Counted from the first letter of the stretch, positions 31,755 through 43,303 are shown. The stretch is DNA of 64,000 nucleotides from Cladopsammia gracilis (GCA_022457155.1 JAJGOT010000708.1:248001-312000); one strand, 5' to 3'. Made by a program: numbers and translations. Notes: generated from the letters alone by a model not told the origin.

Positions 31755-31792
31755 TTCCCCCCCCCAACATAAATAATGACCAGTCCCTTAGC
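31755..31792. repeat. Partial end of GGGAC..TTCATTATTTAT family
   Basis: CCCCCAACATAAATAATGACCAGTCCCTTA matches the right end of the element at 27095-28391 with a few changes, given here as a description of the 38-bp segment. No partner left end found nearby. Confidence 0.6.
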
Positions 31793-31946
31793 TTGTTTTA
31801 GAATGTGTTATTGGAAAGAGTTAAAACCCAACAAGGGCTTAAACGGACGGCAAATTCTTTACATTTAAAACAAGAACCCTGCGAGTACTATGATTGGGCT
31901 GTTAAGGATATCTTCACTCCTTTTACTTCAAACTCTTCGAACTCTT

Positions 31947-32527
31947 TCAAACTCTTCGAAGAGAGCTAACTTCAGTCAATACACAAGTCCCACATGGATC
32001 ATTCATTCCTGTACGATCTCTACTATGTGAATCAAACACTTTGAATACACCATCCCTTGTCTCAAAAATAGCGACTGTATAAATTATTATTGTCAAAAAA
32101 AGGCTTATAATTATCACGTAACAACGATTCAAAAACTTCAAACAAAGGTAAACAACTCTCTTCTATTATACTGTCATTTAAATAATGTACATTTCCATCA
32201 TAACTTTCACTATACTGTAATAAATTGAAAGTTAACTCTCCCATACAAACAACATCAGGAACTACAGTTAACATAAGGCATTCTTTTTGTGTTAAATTAG
32301 AAAGATAAGTATACAACTCATTACCAAAATTCGTAATTTCAACAAGATCTGACGCACATGTTATAGCTTGTTATCATGCGACTAAAATTATACAATATAG
32401 CTGTTAAACTCATCGCTACACACTGACTACCCGCATTAGAACCAAAAACACTATTTCCTTGGCTATAAGGAGCACAAATAGTTTTAGACGAATCTACACC
32501 AAATGGACCAGGATTGTTTTGTTTGGG
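31947..32527 (-). pseudogene. Herpes-tegument-type USP cysteine protease remnant
   Basis: On the minus strand three overlapping frames follow one another. The first has YSQGNSVFGSNAGSQCVAMS (Cys codon at 32420-32422), fitting the catalytic Cys box of the Herpes_teg_N (PF04843, peptidase C76) fold. The second has LTVVPDVVCMGELTFN and ends SLLRDNYKPFF. The third has FETRDGVFKVFDSHSRDRTG, where D-S-H supplies the catalytic Asp-x-His, then DPCGTCVL. Two single-base frame changes (near 32375 and 32110) break the gene. The fold is also carried by animal mobile-element polyproteins; which kind of element this came from is not clear. Identification is by motif order. Confidence 0.6.
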
Positions 32528-32529
32528 AC

Positions 32530-32955
32530 AAATGCATTGATATAAGACTCCAAGTCATACCAAGGGTAAGACACACAAAACCCCTCCCCCCTTCCTCGCG
32601 CGCCCTTCGCGTTCTCGCGCGCCTCAATTCTCCCTCTTCCCCCTCGAACGCTTGCCATGCAAGCTACTGAGCCGTTAGAAACGAAGCATATAGAACCAAG
32701 CGGTAAAGTGGACCATGGCCAAAAAAGGCAGGTTTCAATGATGGTGAAAAGAAATGATAATCTGTCCATTGCGGCTCCATTGAAATGATACGTTTATTAA
32801 TGCTGTTTATGCGGCCGCAGTTAGTAATAGAAAAGTTTATACCCGTTGGACGAATACTCGAAAGTAAGCAGCTCTCTAATTTATCCAATTGCAGCCTATA
32901 TACTCTCCAAACTTTACAATATATAATCAGTATCCCTCAGATTATAGACTCAAAG
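32530..32955. other. No gene recognised; repeat-family motif inside
   Basis: Contains a C-rich segment and CCCTCGAACGCTTGCCATGC at about 32641-32661, close to CTTCGAACGCCTGCCACGCA at 54106-54126, so both belong to one dispersed repeat family. The protease frame may have continued upstream here (PWYDLESYINAFVPNK on the minus strand), but it is not clear. Confidence 0.4.
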
Positions 32956-32960
32956 ACAGG

Positions 32961-35624
32961 ATTTTTTTTTTTTTTTTTACTTTATTTGCAACACAAAAAC
33001 ACTACTTACAAAACGATTAATTACATAACTTACAATACGTACAATACTTAACACTAATTACAGTATAAGTAAATTAATACATTAGTTTTCCTAAAAATAA
33101 TAAATATAGTTGTTGTAAAAAAAAAAATAATAAAGACAAAAAAGCATAGGGAAAAGGGCACGGACAGGAGAGATAGTGGCTTACTTTCTTAGCTTGCTTA
33201 CAGCTCAGATTAACTTGAACATTCACAGTAGTTAAACATATTTACATTCTAGGAAGATGAGGAAAAACTCGGTAAAGTAAGGCCATTTACAAAACCAAGC
33301 AAGCCATTCCACTTTTTTTTGAAGGATGTTTTTGTAAGAGAGTGTTTTTCTAACAAAGCATAGTATTCAATTTGTTGAATCATGCCTAAAATCTGTGGAA
33401 ACGTTTGCTTCATTCTACAGGCGTGTATAAAATATCGTGCAAGAAGAGTACAGAAATCAAGTAAAGATGGTGCGGAAGTTTCAGTGTTTAAGCCTAGAGC
33501 CAACAGTTTATTTATTTTGTCATTATCGGAAAGTAGGCCTTGGGTGATTAGCCAGTTTTCCAAAGCTTTCCAAAAAGATTGCACTATAGGGCAGTCCCAA
33601 AAAAGATGTAACAGTGTTTCCGGATTGTTTTGACAGAAAGAGCACATTTCATTATCCTTTATTCCAATCTTACTCAAAAATGTATTAGTGGCGATTCTAC
33701 GGTGAATAAACTTGAATTGAAAGTTCCTAAGTTTGCAGCTTTGAGTACAAATAAAAGGTTTCAAAAATATTTGCTGCCATTGAATGGTTTCTAGATTTTC
33801 GATTTCGCAGTCTACTTCCCACTTTGTTTGGCTTTTTTCAGGAGCAGTCACTTTTTTGGATAACAGAGCCTTATAGACAGCGCGGCTAAGATTTTTACAA
33901 TTTAAAGCTTTGACGCTCCAGTCAGTGTTCTTGATTTTATGATGGTCAGGCGGTTGTGGAGCAATCCTTTGGCGAATACCCAGTAGTGACGATGTCATGC
34001 CATAATATTCTACAAAAGTGGTCTTGATTGCGAATTTGGCTTGAAAATCGTTATAACTTAAGAAACTGTTGGTACTCGATCCGTTTTCCATAATATGTTG
34101 TGGGTGAAAAATTCCTTTATCGGCCCAATGCCTATAATAAACTGGTGCATTTGCTATACGTACCAAAGAATTGTTCCACAGAGCCATTCTTCGAAAATCC
34201 GCTAACGAAGATATGGCCGTTTTGTAATTCAAATCCGTCCATATTTCAAGAAGTTCTCTTAAAAAGGTATCTTTGATGTTCATTTTGTTAATGTCATTTT
34301 TGCTGACATTCCCTTTAAAAACGAGTGGACCACCATACCTCTTAAGAGAAAGGTTAAATAGATTTTTCCATTTACCATTATTGTTTTCATCTATATATTT
34401 TTTTATCCAGGTAGTTTTAAGTGAAGCATTGAATGTGAAAATATCTATCATTTTCGCTCCCCCATTCCTGTAGTCGCCTATCATAACAGAGCGCTTAATT
34501 TTGTCCTTTTTACCATCCCATAGGAAATGGAAGAGAAGATGATTGATTTCCTTTAGAGCGCAATGGTCTGTTGGCAAAGGCGTTAAAATGTAAACTAATT
34601 GCGAAGTCAGGAAAGCTTTTATGACGGTTATTTTCCCAAAAAAGGTTAATCGGCGGAAAGTCCAACTTTCGATTAGGTTTTGAATTTTTTCAGTTTTTTC
34701 CTTAAAGTTTAGGGCTTGCGATTTTTTGCATAATGTAGAGAACCACACGCCTAGTGCTTTTACGGAGTCTTTGGCCCACTTAAAATTTCGCTCGGGAAAC
34801 AATTCTTTTTCACTTCCGCTCAGCGCTCCGATCCAGAGGGCTTCGGTTTTTTCGTTGTTGATTTTAAGGCCAGATACCGTTTGAAAAGCATCCAATGTGG
34901 TTAGTGAAAATTGTAATGATGATTTTGTGCCGTCAAGGATTAAAGTTGTGTCATCTGCGTATAAACTTATTTTTGTTTCTTCTCCGTCTATAGGGATGCC
35001 TCTTATATCCGAATTACGTCGAATTGCTGAAGCCATTATCTCAGTACAAAGAATAAAGATGTAAGGAGATAAGGGGCAACCTTGTCTAACACCTCTTCCC
35101 AGAGTGAAAAAGTCAGATGACCAGCCATTGTTTACTACACTGCTTTCAATTTCAACGTAAAAGAGTTCAATCCATTTTTTTAAAGAAGCGCCAAATTTGT
35201 AGTATTCGAACGCCTGCTGAACAAAGGACCATTCTAAGGTATCAAAGGCTTTTTCGAAATCGACAAATAATAGAAGACCTGGAATTTTTTCTTCTTCTGT
35301 ATGTCTTATCAAACCTTCGATCAATCGGATGTTTTCGCTGATAGATCTATCTTTAAGAAAGCCTGTTTGATCGTGATTTATGAGCTTAGGAAGCACCTTT
35401 TTTAGCCGATTCGCTATTGCCTTTGTTGCAATTTTGTAATCTGTATTAAGAAGAGTGTGAGGGCGCCAGTTTTTCAAATATGAAAGAATATTGTTCTTTT
35501 TAGGTATAAGTTTAATTAACCCTCTCCTTTGGGAAATTCCCAGCCTTCCGCGATTGTGAGACGCGTTGATTGCCTTTATGAACAAATTGGATATATCTTT
35601 CCAAAAGACCTTGTAAAATTCAGC
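32961..35624 (-). mobile_element. 5'-truncated L1/Tx1-like LINE with poly(A)
   Basis: Minus-strand copy: the open ORF2 frame, a 3' UTR of about 270 bp, an AATAAA signal (complement of 32982-32987) and a poly(A) tail seen as T18 at about 32961-32979. The 5' junction falls inside the conserved AEFYKVFW stretch at 35624, directly after an unrelated stop codon, as in target-primed 5' truncation. No convincing target-site duplication. Confidence 0.85.
33249..35624 (-). CDS. LINE ORF2 reverse transcriptase, intact 3' part
   Basis: About 790 uninterrupted codons. Visible parts in order: AEFYKVFWKDI just upstream of the first usable start (35585), SQRRGLIKLIPKKN, NWRPHTLLNTDYKI, DQTGFLKDRS, LLFVDFEKAFDTLEW (RT motif A), VRQGCPLSPYIFIL (motif B), SLYADDTTLIL (motif C with YADD) and a C-terminal zinc-knuckle-like CSFCQNNPETLLHLFWDCP. 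This is the L1/Tx1-type order. The APE endonuclease is missing because of 5' truncation, so it cannot move by itself. Absence of any stop or frameshift means a recent insertion. It would have no promoter of its own. Confidence 0.9.
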   Translation of the reverse strand, partial: AEFYKVFWKDISNLFIKAINASHNRGRLGISQRRGLIKLIPKKNNILSYLKNWRPHTLLNTDYKIATKAIANRLKKVLPKLINHDQTGFLKDRSISENIRLIEGLIRHTEEEKIPGLLLFVDFEKAFDTLEWSFVQQAFEYYKFGASLKKWIELFYVEIESSVVNNGWSSDFFTLGRGVRQGCPLSPYIFILCTEIMASAIRRNSDIRGIPIDGEETKISLYADDTTLILDGTKSSLQFSLTTLDAFQTVSGLKINNEKTEALWIGALSGSEKELFPERNFKWAKDSVKALGVWFSTLCKKSQALNFKEKTEKIQNLIESWTFRRLTFFGKITVIKAFLTSQLVYILTPLPTDHCALKEINHLLFHFLWDGKKDKIKRSVMIGDYRNGGAKMIDIFTFNASLKTTWIKKYIDENNNGKWKNLFNLSLKRYGGPLVFKGNVSKNDINKMNIKDTFLRELLEIWTDLNYKTAISSLADFRRMALWNNSLVRIANAPVYYRHWADKGIFHPQHIMENGSSTNSFLSYNDFQAKFAIKTTFVEYYGMTSSLLGIRQRIAPQPPDHHKIKNTDWSVKALNCKNLSRAVYKALLSKKVTAPEKSQTKWEVDCEIENLETIQWQQIFLKPFICTQSCKLRNFQFKFIHRRIATNTFLSKIGIKDNEMCSFCQNNPETLLHLFWDCPIVQSFWKALENWLITQGLLSDNDKINKLLALGLNTETSAPSLLDFCTLLARYFIHACRMKQTFPQILGMIQQIEYYALLEKHSLTKTSFKKKWNGLLGFVNGLTLPSFSSSS

Positions 35625-35629
35625 TCAAA

Positions 35630-36880
35630 AAGAAATTCGCATTGTTATCTTCAGGACCTTTTGTTCTGCTTTGCTTGTATGAACGCGTGTCGATAAACGG
35701 CACAGTAACAGTTTATTCCCATAAAAATAAATGTATACAGGTAGATTTTAATATAAAGGTAAAATTTGGGTACACGGCAGTTAATTTGGGATAATACAGA
35801 TCATTTTAAAACTATTTACGCATCTCTTTCCAAGGTGGCGATGCACACATCTTAGTCATATCACGACGAACCTCAAGGGCACTTTTTTGCTTGCCGCAGG
35901 GTGCCACAGTTGCTGTGGACGCTTTGCTTAAAGAGATTATCGATCCATATCCCACAGTGAGAAGTAATTACTTTTCTCGCCTTTGTGGGCCAATCAGGAA
36001 TGCAACGAAATATGATGACGTGTCACTCCTATCAACACTGCCGCTTGCTGTTAGGTGAAATTGTGTAAAAGAAAACAGGGATTTGTTCCGGCTCGCGAGT
36101 TTGGAGACAACTGCCTTCGCGACTTCGCGCAACCAGCCGGAATGGCCGCGCAGAATCCAAACAGGACGACATGCAGACTATTCGCTCTTAGTAAAATTTA
36201 CATAGGTGTGCTGTCTATATAAAACATTCCAATACTACTTTGCAAAGTAAATAAAAACAACAACAACATTTATTTAGGTTCCGTCTGTGTCGCAAGTTAT
36301 TTTGAAATAATATCACTCGACTCTGTCGACTTATAAGCCTTTACAAACCCGAATTTCTACGTTGTCAGTAGCTGACTGGTGCAAACACACTTGTGACTCA
36401 GTTCACACAGCCCTATTAAACCCATTTTTATGCACTCAGAGTGAATATGAATGCATCAGATCATATTAAACGGAAAGGATTTCTTTGCGATTGCGAAACC
36501 GCACGTGCCCGTGCAAGCCGGAAACTAAAATGGCCTTGACACGCAATATCGACCTGCTCAATTGTATTTCGTTTCTCGCTTTAAATGTCCTTGACTTTTT
36601 TGTATACACGCTCCTCTCGAGAAAATCAGAAAATGAGAGGAGGCGCGCGGCTGTACAGGCCGGCAGCTGACGAAAAGCTTATAAATTTAATTTTTTTCTT
36701 TCCCGTGGTGTTGAGGTGATTGAGCCTGCAATGTTCAAAATGCGGTCTCTGTCAGTACAAGGGTTGTATGTTGTGTTTGTATTTGTTTGTACTTGTACAC
36801 AGTAGCGGTTGGAACATGGTTTGTCTGGATTCTGGTAAAAATTTAACCATTGGAACAAAACAAATAATGGGATTTTCCTT
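35630..36880. other. Intergenic upstream of kinase gene
   Basis: No gene or strong repeat recognised. CpG-containing patches at 36080-36170 and a GC-richer part at 36480-36670 could belong to the 5' region of the gene starting near 36884. Confidence 0.4.
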
Positions 36881-36883
36881 TAT

Positions 36884-39800
36884 ATGGAAGTGGTTTGCTC
36901 ATCTTCCTCAGCGAAGCTATTTCCAGCGGAATACTCTTTTGTTCGTTTGGACGACTTACGAGGAGAAGACGGAGGTCCGGCGCCATCCAAATGGTTCTCC
37001 GCGAAGGGATACAACGAGAAAGTGTACGTGGCTACAGCCTTCGGCATTCTTCTCGGGATTTTAAGGCTGAAAACGTTGGAAAATTCCCCATTCATCCACA
37101 CAAGGTCTTTTCGTTCGGTGCTATCGTGCGTTAATTTGAATGCCTTCGAGTTAGACGAACACGTTGCGTTTTCTAATTAAGGAAGGCGCTGAATTGGCTG
37201 AATTGGCTTGCTTAAAAGCTCATGTGAAGGCCATAGAGGAAGAACTGAAAGCATCTAGACGAGAAATTTTGAATTTACGTGAGCAAGTAAAATCGATCCA
37301 CTCGAGCAATCCGTTGTCAACTGCAAGCCCGCCAAATTGTGACAAAAGCCCGCGCGCGCCAAAATGTGACCAAAGCCCGCCATCGCCATCTGTTGAACCT
37401 CGCAAGAAAAGAACCATTGCAGAATTGAAGATAGACCAAGACCTATCACCGAAGACCAAGAAAGCGAAAATCCGCGAATCTACAGGTATTCTGATGAACA
37501 AAATCCAGACGATTTGCGAATGCGAGGGAGAGACACTCGGGACTGTCATGGGGGAATGCTCTCTATGGGCGGGAAAGGAAAATGTTTCCCGGGAAGCTGT
37601 TTGCACAACTTTTGATTTGATGATGGAGGAGAAGGGAGTTCGTGGGGCATTTTCCAAACTGCTATCTGAAGAGGCATGGCAGAAGAGAATTGAGTGCATG
37701 CGTGTGCAGACTGGGTGTACCTTTTGTTAAAGTTCAAAACCAGAATTTCAGACCGTGGTTGGCAAGATTTGCTCAATTTGACCAAGCTTGGAAGAACAGG
37801 GGTAAGTGCAGTTCAACATAAGAATGGATGAGTCAATTCCAGCAGTCCCCCCCCCCCCCCCATTGGCATTTTTTTAAATGGTAAATTAAGCCATTCAAGT
37901 AAGCCATTCAAATTCCCCCCCGGTCGGGCCAAAAAAAGAACGGTTAATGCCCCACCCCAAGGTTCATGCAGCTCAAGTTTAAAAAATGTTTGTCTTTTTA
38001 GGCTTAAAAAATTATTTTGCTTTTGAAATAAAAACATTTATACATCTATTAAAAAGAAAAAAAAAACGGTCAAACATACCCTTAAAAATGTCTACAAGCT
38101 TATCTAGCCCTTCTGAACCAGCCATTCTCCGACAAACTCCTCATTCTTGCCAATAAAGTCCTTGAAGGATGCCATGTTTGAACAGTTGTCAAACTGTGAG
38201 GGCAAAGCCACTTGGCTCAAATTCCCCGGGGTAAATAATACCCACCCCCGGGCCAAGCTAGATTTACTCATGTCCCACCCCAGGATAGCAACATGTGTAA
38301 ATGGCCTGGGAGGGGGATGGGCACTGCTGGCATTGACTCATCCAACTGTAGGGCCCTCTTGTCTTGAATTCCCTACCAGAATCATCATAATCCTTGTCAA
38401 GCAATGATGTGTTATTGGAATTCAGACAAACATGGTGGAATAATAATATAACAAAATTTTAAACATTTTAAAAGCTGTGATCTACTGCTTTAACTTAGGT
38501 AATGTTTTTTTTGGCAGTGAAAGTTAAGAAAATTTGCAAAGTTGTTATACATGTAGTTTATGCCCTTACATCATCATTATAAAGTGGTCAATGGCAATAA
38601 CAAAAATCCTAAGTAAAGACCAGACAAGACAAGACATTTATTATCTTATTTATTGTTAAGTAAAGCTCTCAATTTAAATATTAGCCTATTGAACTTTGAA
38701 TCCACTTCTCTTGATTGATTATGAAAACATTTGTTACAATAAAAAGCAGATGATTGATTTATTACCTTTCAAATATTTTCAAAGAAACCTTTGGATTTTC
38801 ACCATGTTTCTCCATGATAAAATAATGGATTATTGTGACTTGAAGAGTCGAATATATTTTTGTTCGTAACTTCACATGGGGCATTTTGTTGTGGTGTCAA
38901 GGCAGAATATTGTGCCGCAAAGTGTGTTAAAGTGACAGTACGTTATAAACTTATTGCCATCCAGTTAGTTTTGTAGTTTATTAACATTACCAGTGATTAA
39001 AGAGCCCCACTGAGCAAATCTGCTTTGCTGTTTCATGGATCGAGGAAGCACCTCTGTGCAAAAATATGGACAAAATATTACTTTTGCCTTCTGCCATCTC
39101 TCAGATATGATTCATTATAAAAAGCTGCTCAGTCATTATGGACAAAAATTAATGAGAATTAACTTCTTACAAATAATAGCAATTTTGGAGACCAAGTTGG
39201 TTGTTGAAATTACTTCTTGCCAAATAAGGAGTGCAAATGAATTTCTTTGCTCTAAAATTCTGGGCATTGCAGTGCTTATAAGGAAAGGAATGTTAAAAGG
39301 CTTACTGTATAATATAATTTTATATTTTCAATAACATGATAAAATTATCATGACTTATTGTAGATCTATTCTTACAATTTTGAACTTTATTTTGGGTATA
39401 AACTATCAATTCATAATTCTTACTCTTGTTAATAATTTTAAGAAAAAAACAGATGAGTCCATCATTCTGACAAAGAATGCTATTGTTGCACTCAAGCAAG
39501 AGCACTTTAAAGTCACAAGGAGTTTGGTTGACTTGCAAAAGCTTCCCCCAGAAGTTCCTGGGTTTGAAGTCAGTCTCCCAAATGTTACCACTTGGACATG
39601 GATCAGTCCCCCATGAATTGGTATTTAATATGAAGATCGATGGACGCCCTTTTTTTGGTAAGTTGATTGATTCAATGGATTTTATGTAGTATGCTTTTGT
39701 ATTGTCTTTCTCCTTCTTTTTGGCAGAAAATTAATGAATAGACCTAATAAAGGGTGTCTCAACAACTAGGAGCTAAGATCTAAGACCCCCACTCAATCTA

Positions 39801-42800
39801 AAAAACTAAGAGATAAGACCCCCTCCAAATCTCAAAAACTAAGACCTAAGATGGTGTGATCCCCTCCAAATCTCAAAAAGACGCTGCAAAATCAAAACAA
39901 GTTGCTGCCACCTCTATACATGTACAACAACAATTTTATTTTGGTATTCCAGGGTTTTCAACAGTTTTGTAAAGTAGCAGACATATTTCTGAAAGCACCG
40001 GACGTGAATAATAAATAAAATAAAAACTCCCAAATATTGGTATCAAAGTACTGGACGTGGAATGGAAAATGTCCAGACAACACGTCCGGCCTCCAGCCTC
40101 AAACAAAAACCCTGGTATTCTCATCATTTGTATGCATGGTATTACCTAACAACACATTGTTTGAAATACCACAATGTCTTACTATATTTACAATGAAATG
40201 GGAGCTTTCTGTGTAGATGAAGTTATAAAGTAAAGAAGGTCAATTCACTATGCCATGTCCTTTATATTTTTCGGGCTTACTGGTAAATAAAATTATAAGT
40301 TCTAGCCACAAATTAGTGAAAAGCACAGCATTGCATATTATATTACGTATTATTTTGAAGAGAAACACCTCAAATTTTCTGCTATAAGAAGTGATTCCTT
40401 CCTATTTTTATTTACTGAATTGATGATATCAAATATTTGATTGTCAGTCGATTTTAAATTTAGATTTTATTTGTAACAATTTAACTTGTCAATTTGTTAT
40501 GACAATGGAGGTTCCCTTTAAGGAAGTTTTTGTTTTTTAATTTTCCAAAAAACACTAATTAAGTTCATAATGAAAAAAGAACCTTGTAATTACCAATTAA
40601 AACATAGTGGCATACTAAAAGACTGCATGAACAAAAGGTAATTAAGTGATAGATATTTGACAGCTTTTTCATGTCTTAATTCCTCAGGTAAAGACCAAGT
40701 GACAGTTGGTGTTGTGCCTCTGGATGCCACAAATCAATCCCCACAAAGTGCAAAGAGTGTTAGGCCCCTTGTCATAGCTAACTGCCGAGAGGAAAGGTCA
40801 GTTTGATTTCAATATCTTTTAAAATTCTTAGAATGGAAATTGAAACTTTAATATATTTAGTGTAAGAGCACCAAACATCCGTCATGTTATTATTGTGATA
40901 TTTTGTAACTGTTGTGTTTATTTAATTAATTGAACACTGCCCTCAAATGCTTTCCCAAAACCTAGTAAATTAAACCACAATAGCAAATTTATTTGAGTCA
41001 TAATTTAAGGGTCCTCTTTTGATGAAACAATTATGTAATACTTTGAAAGTAAAAAAGTCGCACACGAGCCAGAGGCCCACACGGCCGGAGCTTAAACCCG
41101 GTTTCTGTAGCATGAAGCGACTAGGAATATTGCTACTCCCCCCTGGATGGGATGCTAGTCCATCGCAGGGTTACCCCCAGCATTTTGTCGCCGGTACCCA
41201 TTTATACACCTGGGTGGAGAGAGACAGTGTGGAGTAAAGTTTCTCTTCTAAGGAAACAACACGACGGCAGAGACCAGGCTCGAACCATCGACCTTCAGGT
41301 TGAAAGTCCGACGCACTAACCACTAGACCACCGTGGCTCTACGACTTTGAAAGCACTAGTTTAACTGAATAGTATATACTGTTTCATGGATTGTGACTCC
41401 TAAATGGTTTAATACATTTTGTTTTGTTTTTTCAAGGGAGGACCTCAAAAGGCTCCTTGCAAATTTAAACAAGCAGAAGGAAACACTGATGAAGAATGGA
41501 ATCCGAGTCGATGGGAGACACTATCGTATAAGTTTCAAGGGTACCTAAATAATTATGATGTGTGATGTTTTCGAATTTAAAAAATTCTATTTTTTACTGT
41601 TTGCGTGATTAAGTGGGTGTTTTTATAATGCCATGATGTCTATAACTCCTAAGTGCTGATTTGAAAAATGCAACAGAAACACTAGGTGGCACGCCCATGA
41701 TTCTGTGACTTAGACATGATGGCATTATGAAATTACCTGCACTCCTTATGGTAAATAGGGACACAATATTTTGGTGTGACTGTCAATGGTTTTTTTGTAA
41801 TGCCATAATGTCTAAAACTCCTAAGTGCTGATTTGAGGAATGCAACAGAAACACTAGGTGGCACGCCCATGATTCTGTGAGTTAGACACGATGGCATTAT
41901 GAAATTACCTGCACTCCTAACAGTAAATGGGGACACAATATTTTAGTGTGACTGTCAATGGTTTTTTTGTAATGCCATAATGTCTAAAACTCCTAAGTGC
42001 TGATTTGAGAAATGCAACAGAAACACTAGGTGGCACGCCCATGATTCTGTGAGTTAGACACGATGGCATTATGAAATTACCTGCACTCCTTATAGTAAAT
42101 AGGGACACAATATTTTGGTGTGACTGTCAATGGTTTTTTTTGTAATGCCATAATGTCTAAAACTCCTAAGTGCTGATTTGAGAAATGCAACAGAAACACT
42201 AGGTGGCACGCCCATGATTCTGTGAGTTAGACACGATGGCATTATGAAATTACCTGCACTCCTTATAGTAAATAGGGACACAATATTTTGGTGTGACTGT
42301 CAATGGTTTTTTTTGTAATGCCATAATGTCTAAAACTCCTAAGTGCTGATTTGAGGAATGCAACAGAAACACTAGGTGGCACGCCCATGATTCTGTGAGT
42401 TAGACACGATGGCATTATGAAATTACCTGCACTCCTAACAGTAAATAGGGACACAATATTTTGGTGTGACTGTCAATGGTTTTTTTTGTAATGCCATAAT
42501 GTCTAAAACTCCTAAGTGCTGATTTGAGGAATGCAACAGAAACACTAGGTGGCACGCCCATGATTCTGTGAGTTAGACACAATGGCATTATGAAATTACC
42601 TGCAAACTTGACCTGCAGTATGTAATTTAATAATATAATAATATGTATGTTTTTTGTGTGAATTTTGACAAGCAATGTTGCTCAAGTTCTATTTTGTTGA
42701 CTCTTAGTAACTCTAGATTACAAAGGTTTAGTTCTTCTCATGGGCAAGATTGAAGATGAAGATTTTTTGCTTGGTGGACAAGGCCTATGTGTTGAGTTCT

Positions 42801-43303
42801 GTATACTATGTATGGCTTTGAGGGTAAGTCTTTAGAAAGTTTTAAAAAAACATTTTTATCTTGATATATATAAGCTACAATCAAAAAGCACAGATAATTT
42901 ATGTTTTGTTGTTGTACTTCAATAATGTTTTAAGATTAGTGTCAGAGCTATACATGTAGCTGAAGTAGGCATGCAGTGGCTTATTCTCATAATCATTATA
43001 AATATGTTGTGGCTCCAATTTTTCTTTGGTTTGAAAATTTCCAAACCAGTTTAATTTTTTCCCCTTTGTCCCAGAATCATTAACATAATCTCAGACAAAG
43101 GAAAACGAACATTAAATTGGTTTGGAAATTTTCAAACCACAGAAAAATGTGAACCATTTAAATATCATGTGAAGTGCAAAGTTATGTATTGATTATAAAC
43201 ATTGAATATAATCTTTTGTTTTTACACAGGCCTGTGACTGTGATTTAGGGCCACATGAAGTGTGTCTTGAGCATTTCTTACAAACAAAGGCAAATGTTGG
43301 CGG
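36884..43303 (+). CDS. Multi-exon gene, coiled coil plus DGR/CxxC domain (5' exons)
   Basis: Exons read: 36884-37801, 39443-39657, 40688-40796, 41437-41540, 42708-42823, 43230-43303, each bounded by AG and GT and joining in phase (for example ...RPFFG|KDQVTVGVVPLD, EER|EDLKRLL, ISFK|VTLDYKG). Exon 1 starts at ATG with MEVVCSSSSAKLFPAEYSF, then a coiled coil (LACLKAHVKAIEEELK), a Pro/Ser linker and a helical stretch ending GWQDLLNLTKLGRTG. Later exons carry NMKIDGRPFFG, NCREEREDLKRLL, LDYKGLVLLMGK and VEFCILC. The D-G-R and C-x2-C recall DDE transposase cores with a zinc insert, but that is a guess. Three one-base frame breaks (about 37168, 37705, 39612) interrupt it. The last exon joins the kinase exon in phase. 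Confidence 0.55.
37826..38343. mobile_element. Intronic TIR element, GGATGAGTCAA ends
   Basis: GGATGAGTCAATTCCAGCAGT at 37826, described here by its first bases, mirrors CTGCTGGCATTGACTCATCC ending at 38343. It starts 24 bp after the exon-1 donor. The left side contains a run of about 18 C. No clear duplication. Confidence 0.65.
39740..39890. repeat. Intronic 33-34-bp tandem repeat
   Basis: Four imperfect copies of a unit with AAACTAAGACCTAAGACCCC and CTCCAAATCTCAAA. Confidence 0.65.
39950..40114. mobile_element. 165-bp MITE, CAGGGTTTT ends, GTATTC TSD
   Basis: CAGGGTTTT at 39950 mirrors AAAACCCTG ending at 40114; GTATTC lies on both sides (39944-39949, 40115-40120). CAGGG ends suggest a hAT-related source. 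Interior has repeated GGACGTG. Confidence 0.75.
41050..41343 (-). mobile_element. tRNA-derived SINE in intron
   Basis: Minus-strand head reads like a tRNA: A box TGGTCTAGTGGTTAG (complement of 41316-41330) and B box GGTTCGAGCC (complement of 41278-41287). It is followed by an unrelated body of about 190 bp and a T-rich 3' end. ACTTTGAAAG flanks both sides (41040-41049, 41344-41353), a 10-bp target-site duplication. Not a functional tRNA gene: the acceptor stem does not close and a body follows. Confidence 0.88.
41622..42604. repeat. Six-copy tandem array of 173-bp hairpin units
   Basis: TAATGCCATAATGTCTAAA starts units at about 41624, 41795, 41968, 42141, 42314 and 42487. Each unit also holds the near-inverse TTAGACACGATGGCATTA about 90 bp on, so every unit can fold on itself. 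Copies 2-5 are nearly identical, the first and last more diverged. The identical 63-codon minus-strand ORFs are by-products. It lies in the intron between exons ending 41540 and starting 42708. Confidence 0.9.
43019..43148. mobile_element. 130-bp foldback MITE in intron
   Basis: TTTTTCTTTGGTTTGAAAAT on the left is mirrored by TTTTCAAACCACAGAAAAA on the right; arms of about 50 bp. Each arm carries its own small palindrome GGTTTGAAAATTTCCAAACC or its inverse. Confidence 0.8.

Noticed and set aside
32961..35624. Target-site duplication CTCAAA for the LINE
   Set aside because: Only six bases match near both ends and not directly at the junctions; too weak to claim.
37220..37699. Minus-strand ORF of 159 codons opposite exon 1
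   Set aside because: Shadow of the coding exon; the plus strand has the coiled coil, linker and donor.
41278..41343. tRNA gene with A and B boxes
   Set aside because: Followed by a SINE body and flanked by a 10-bp duplication; it is the head of a SINE.
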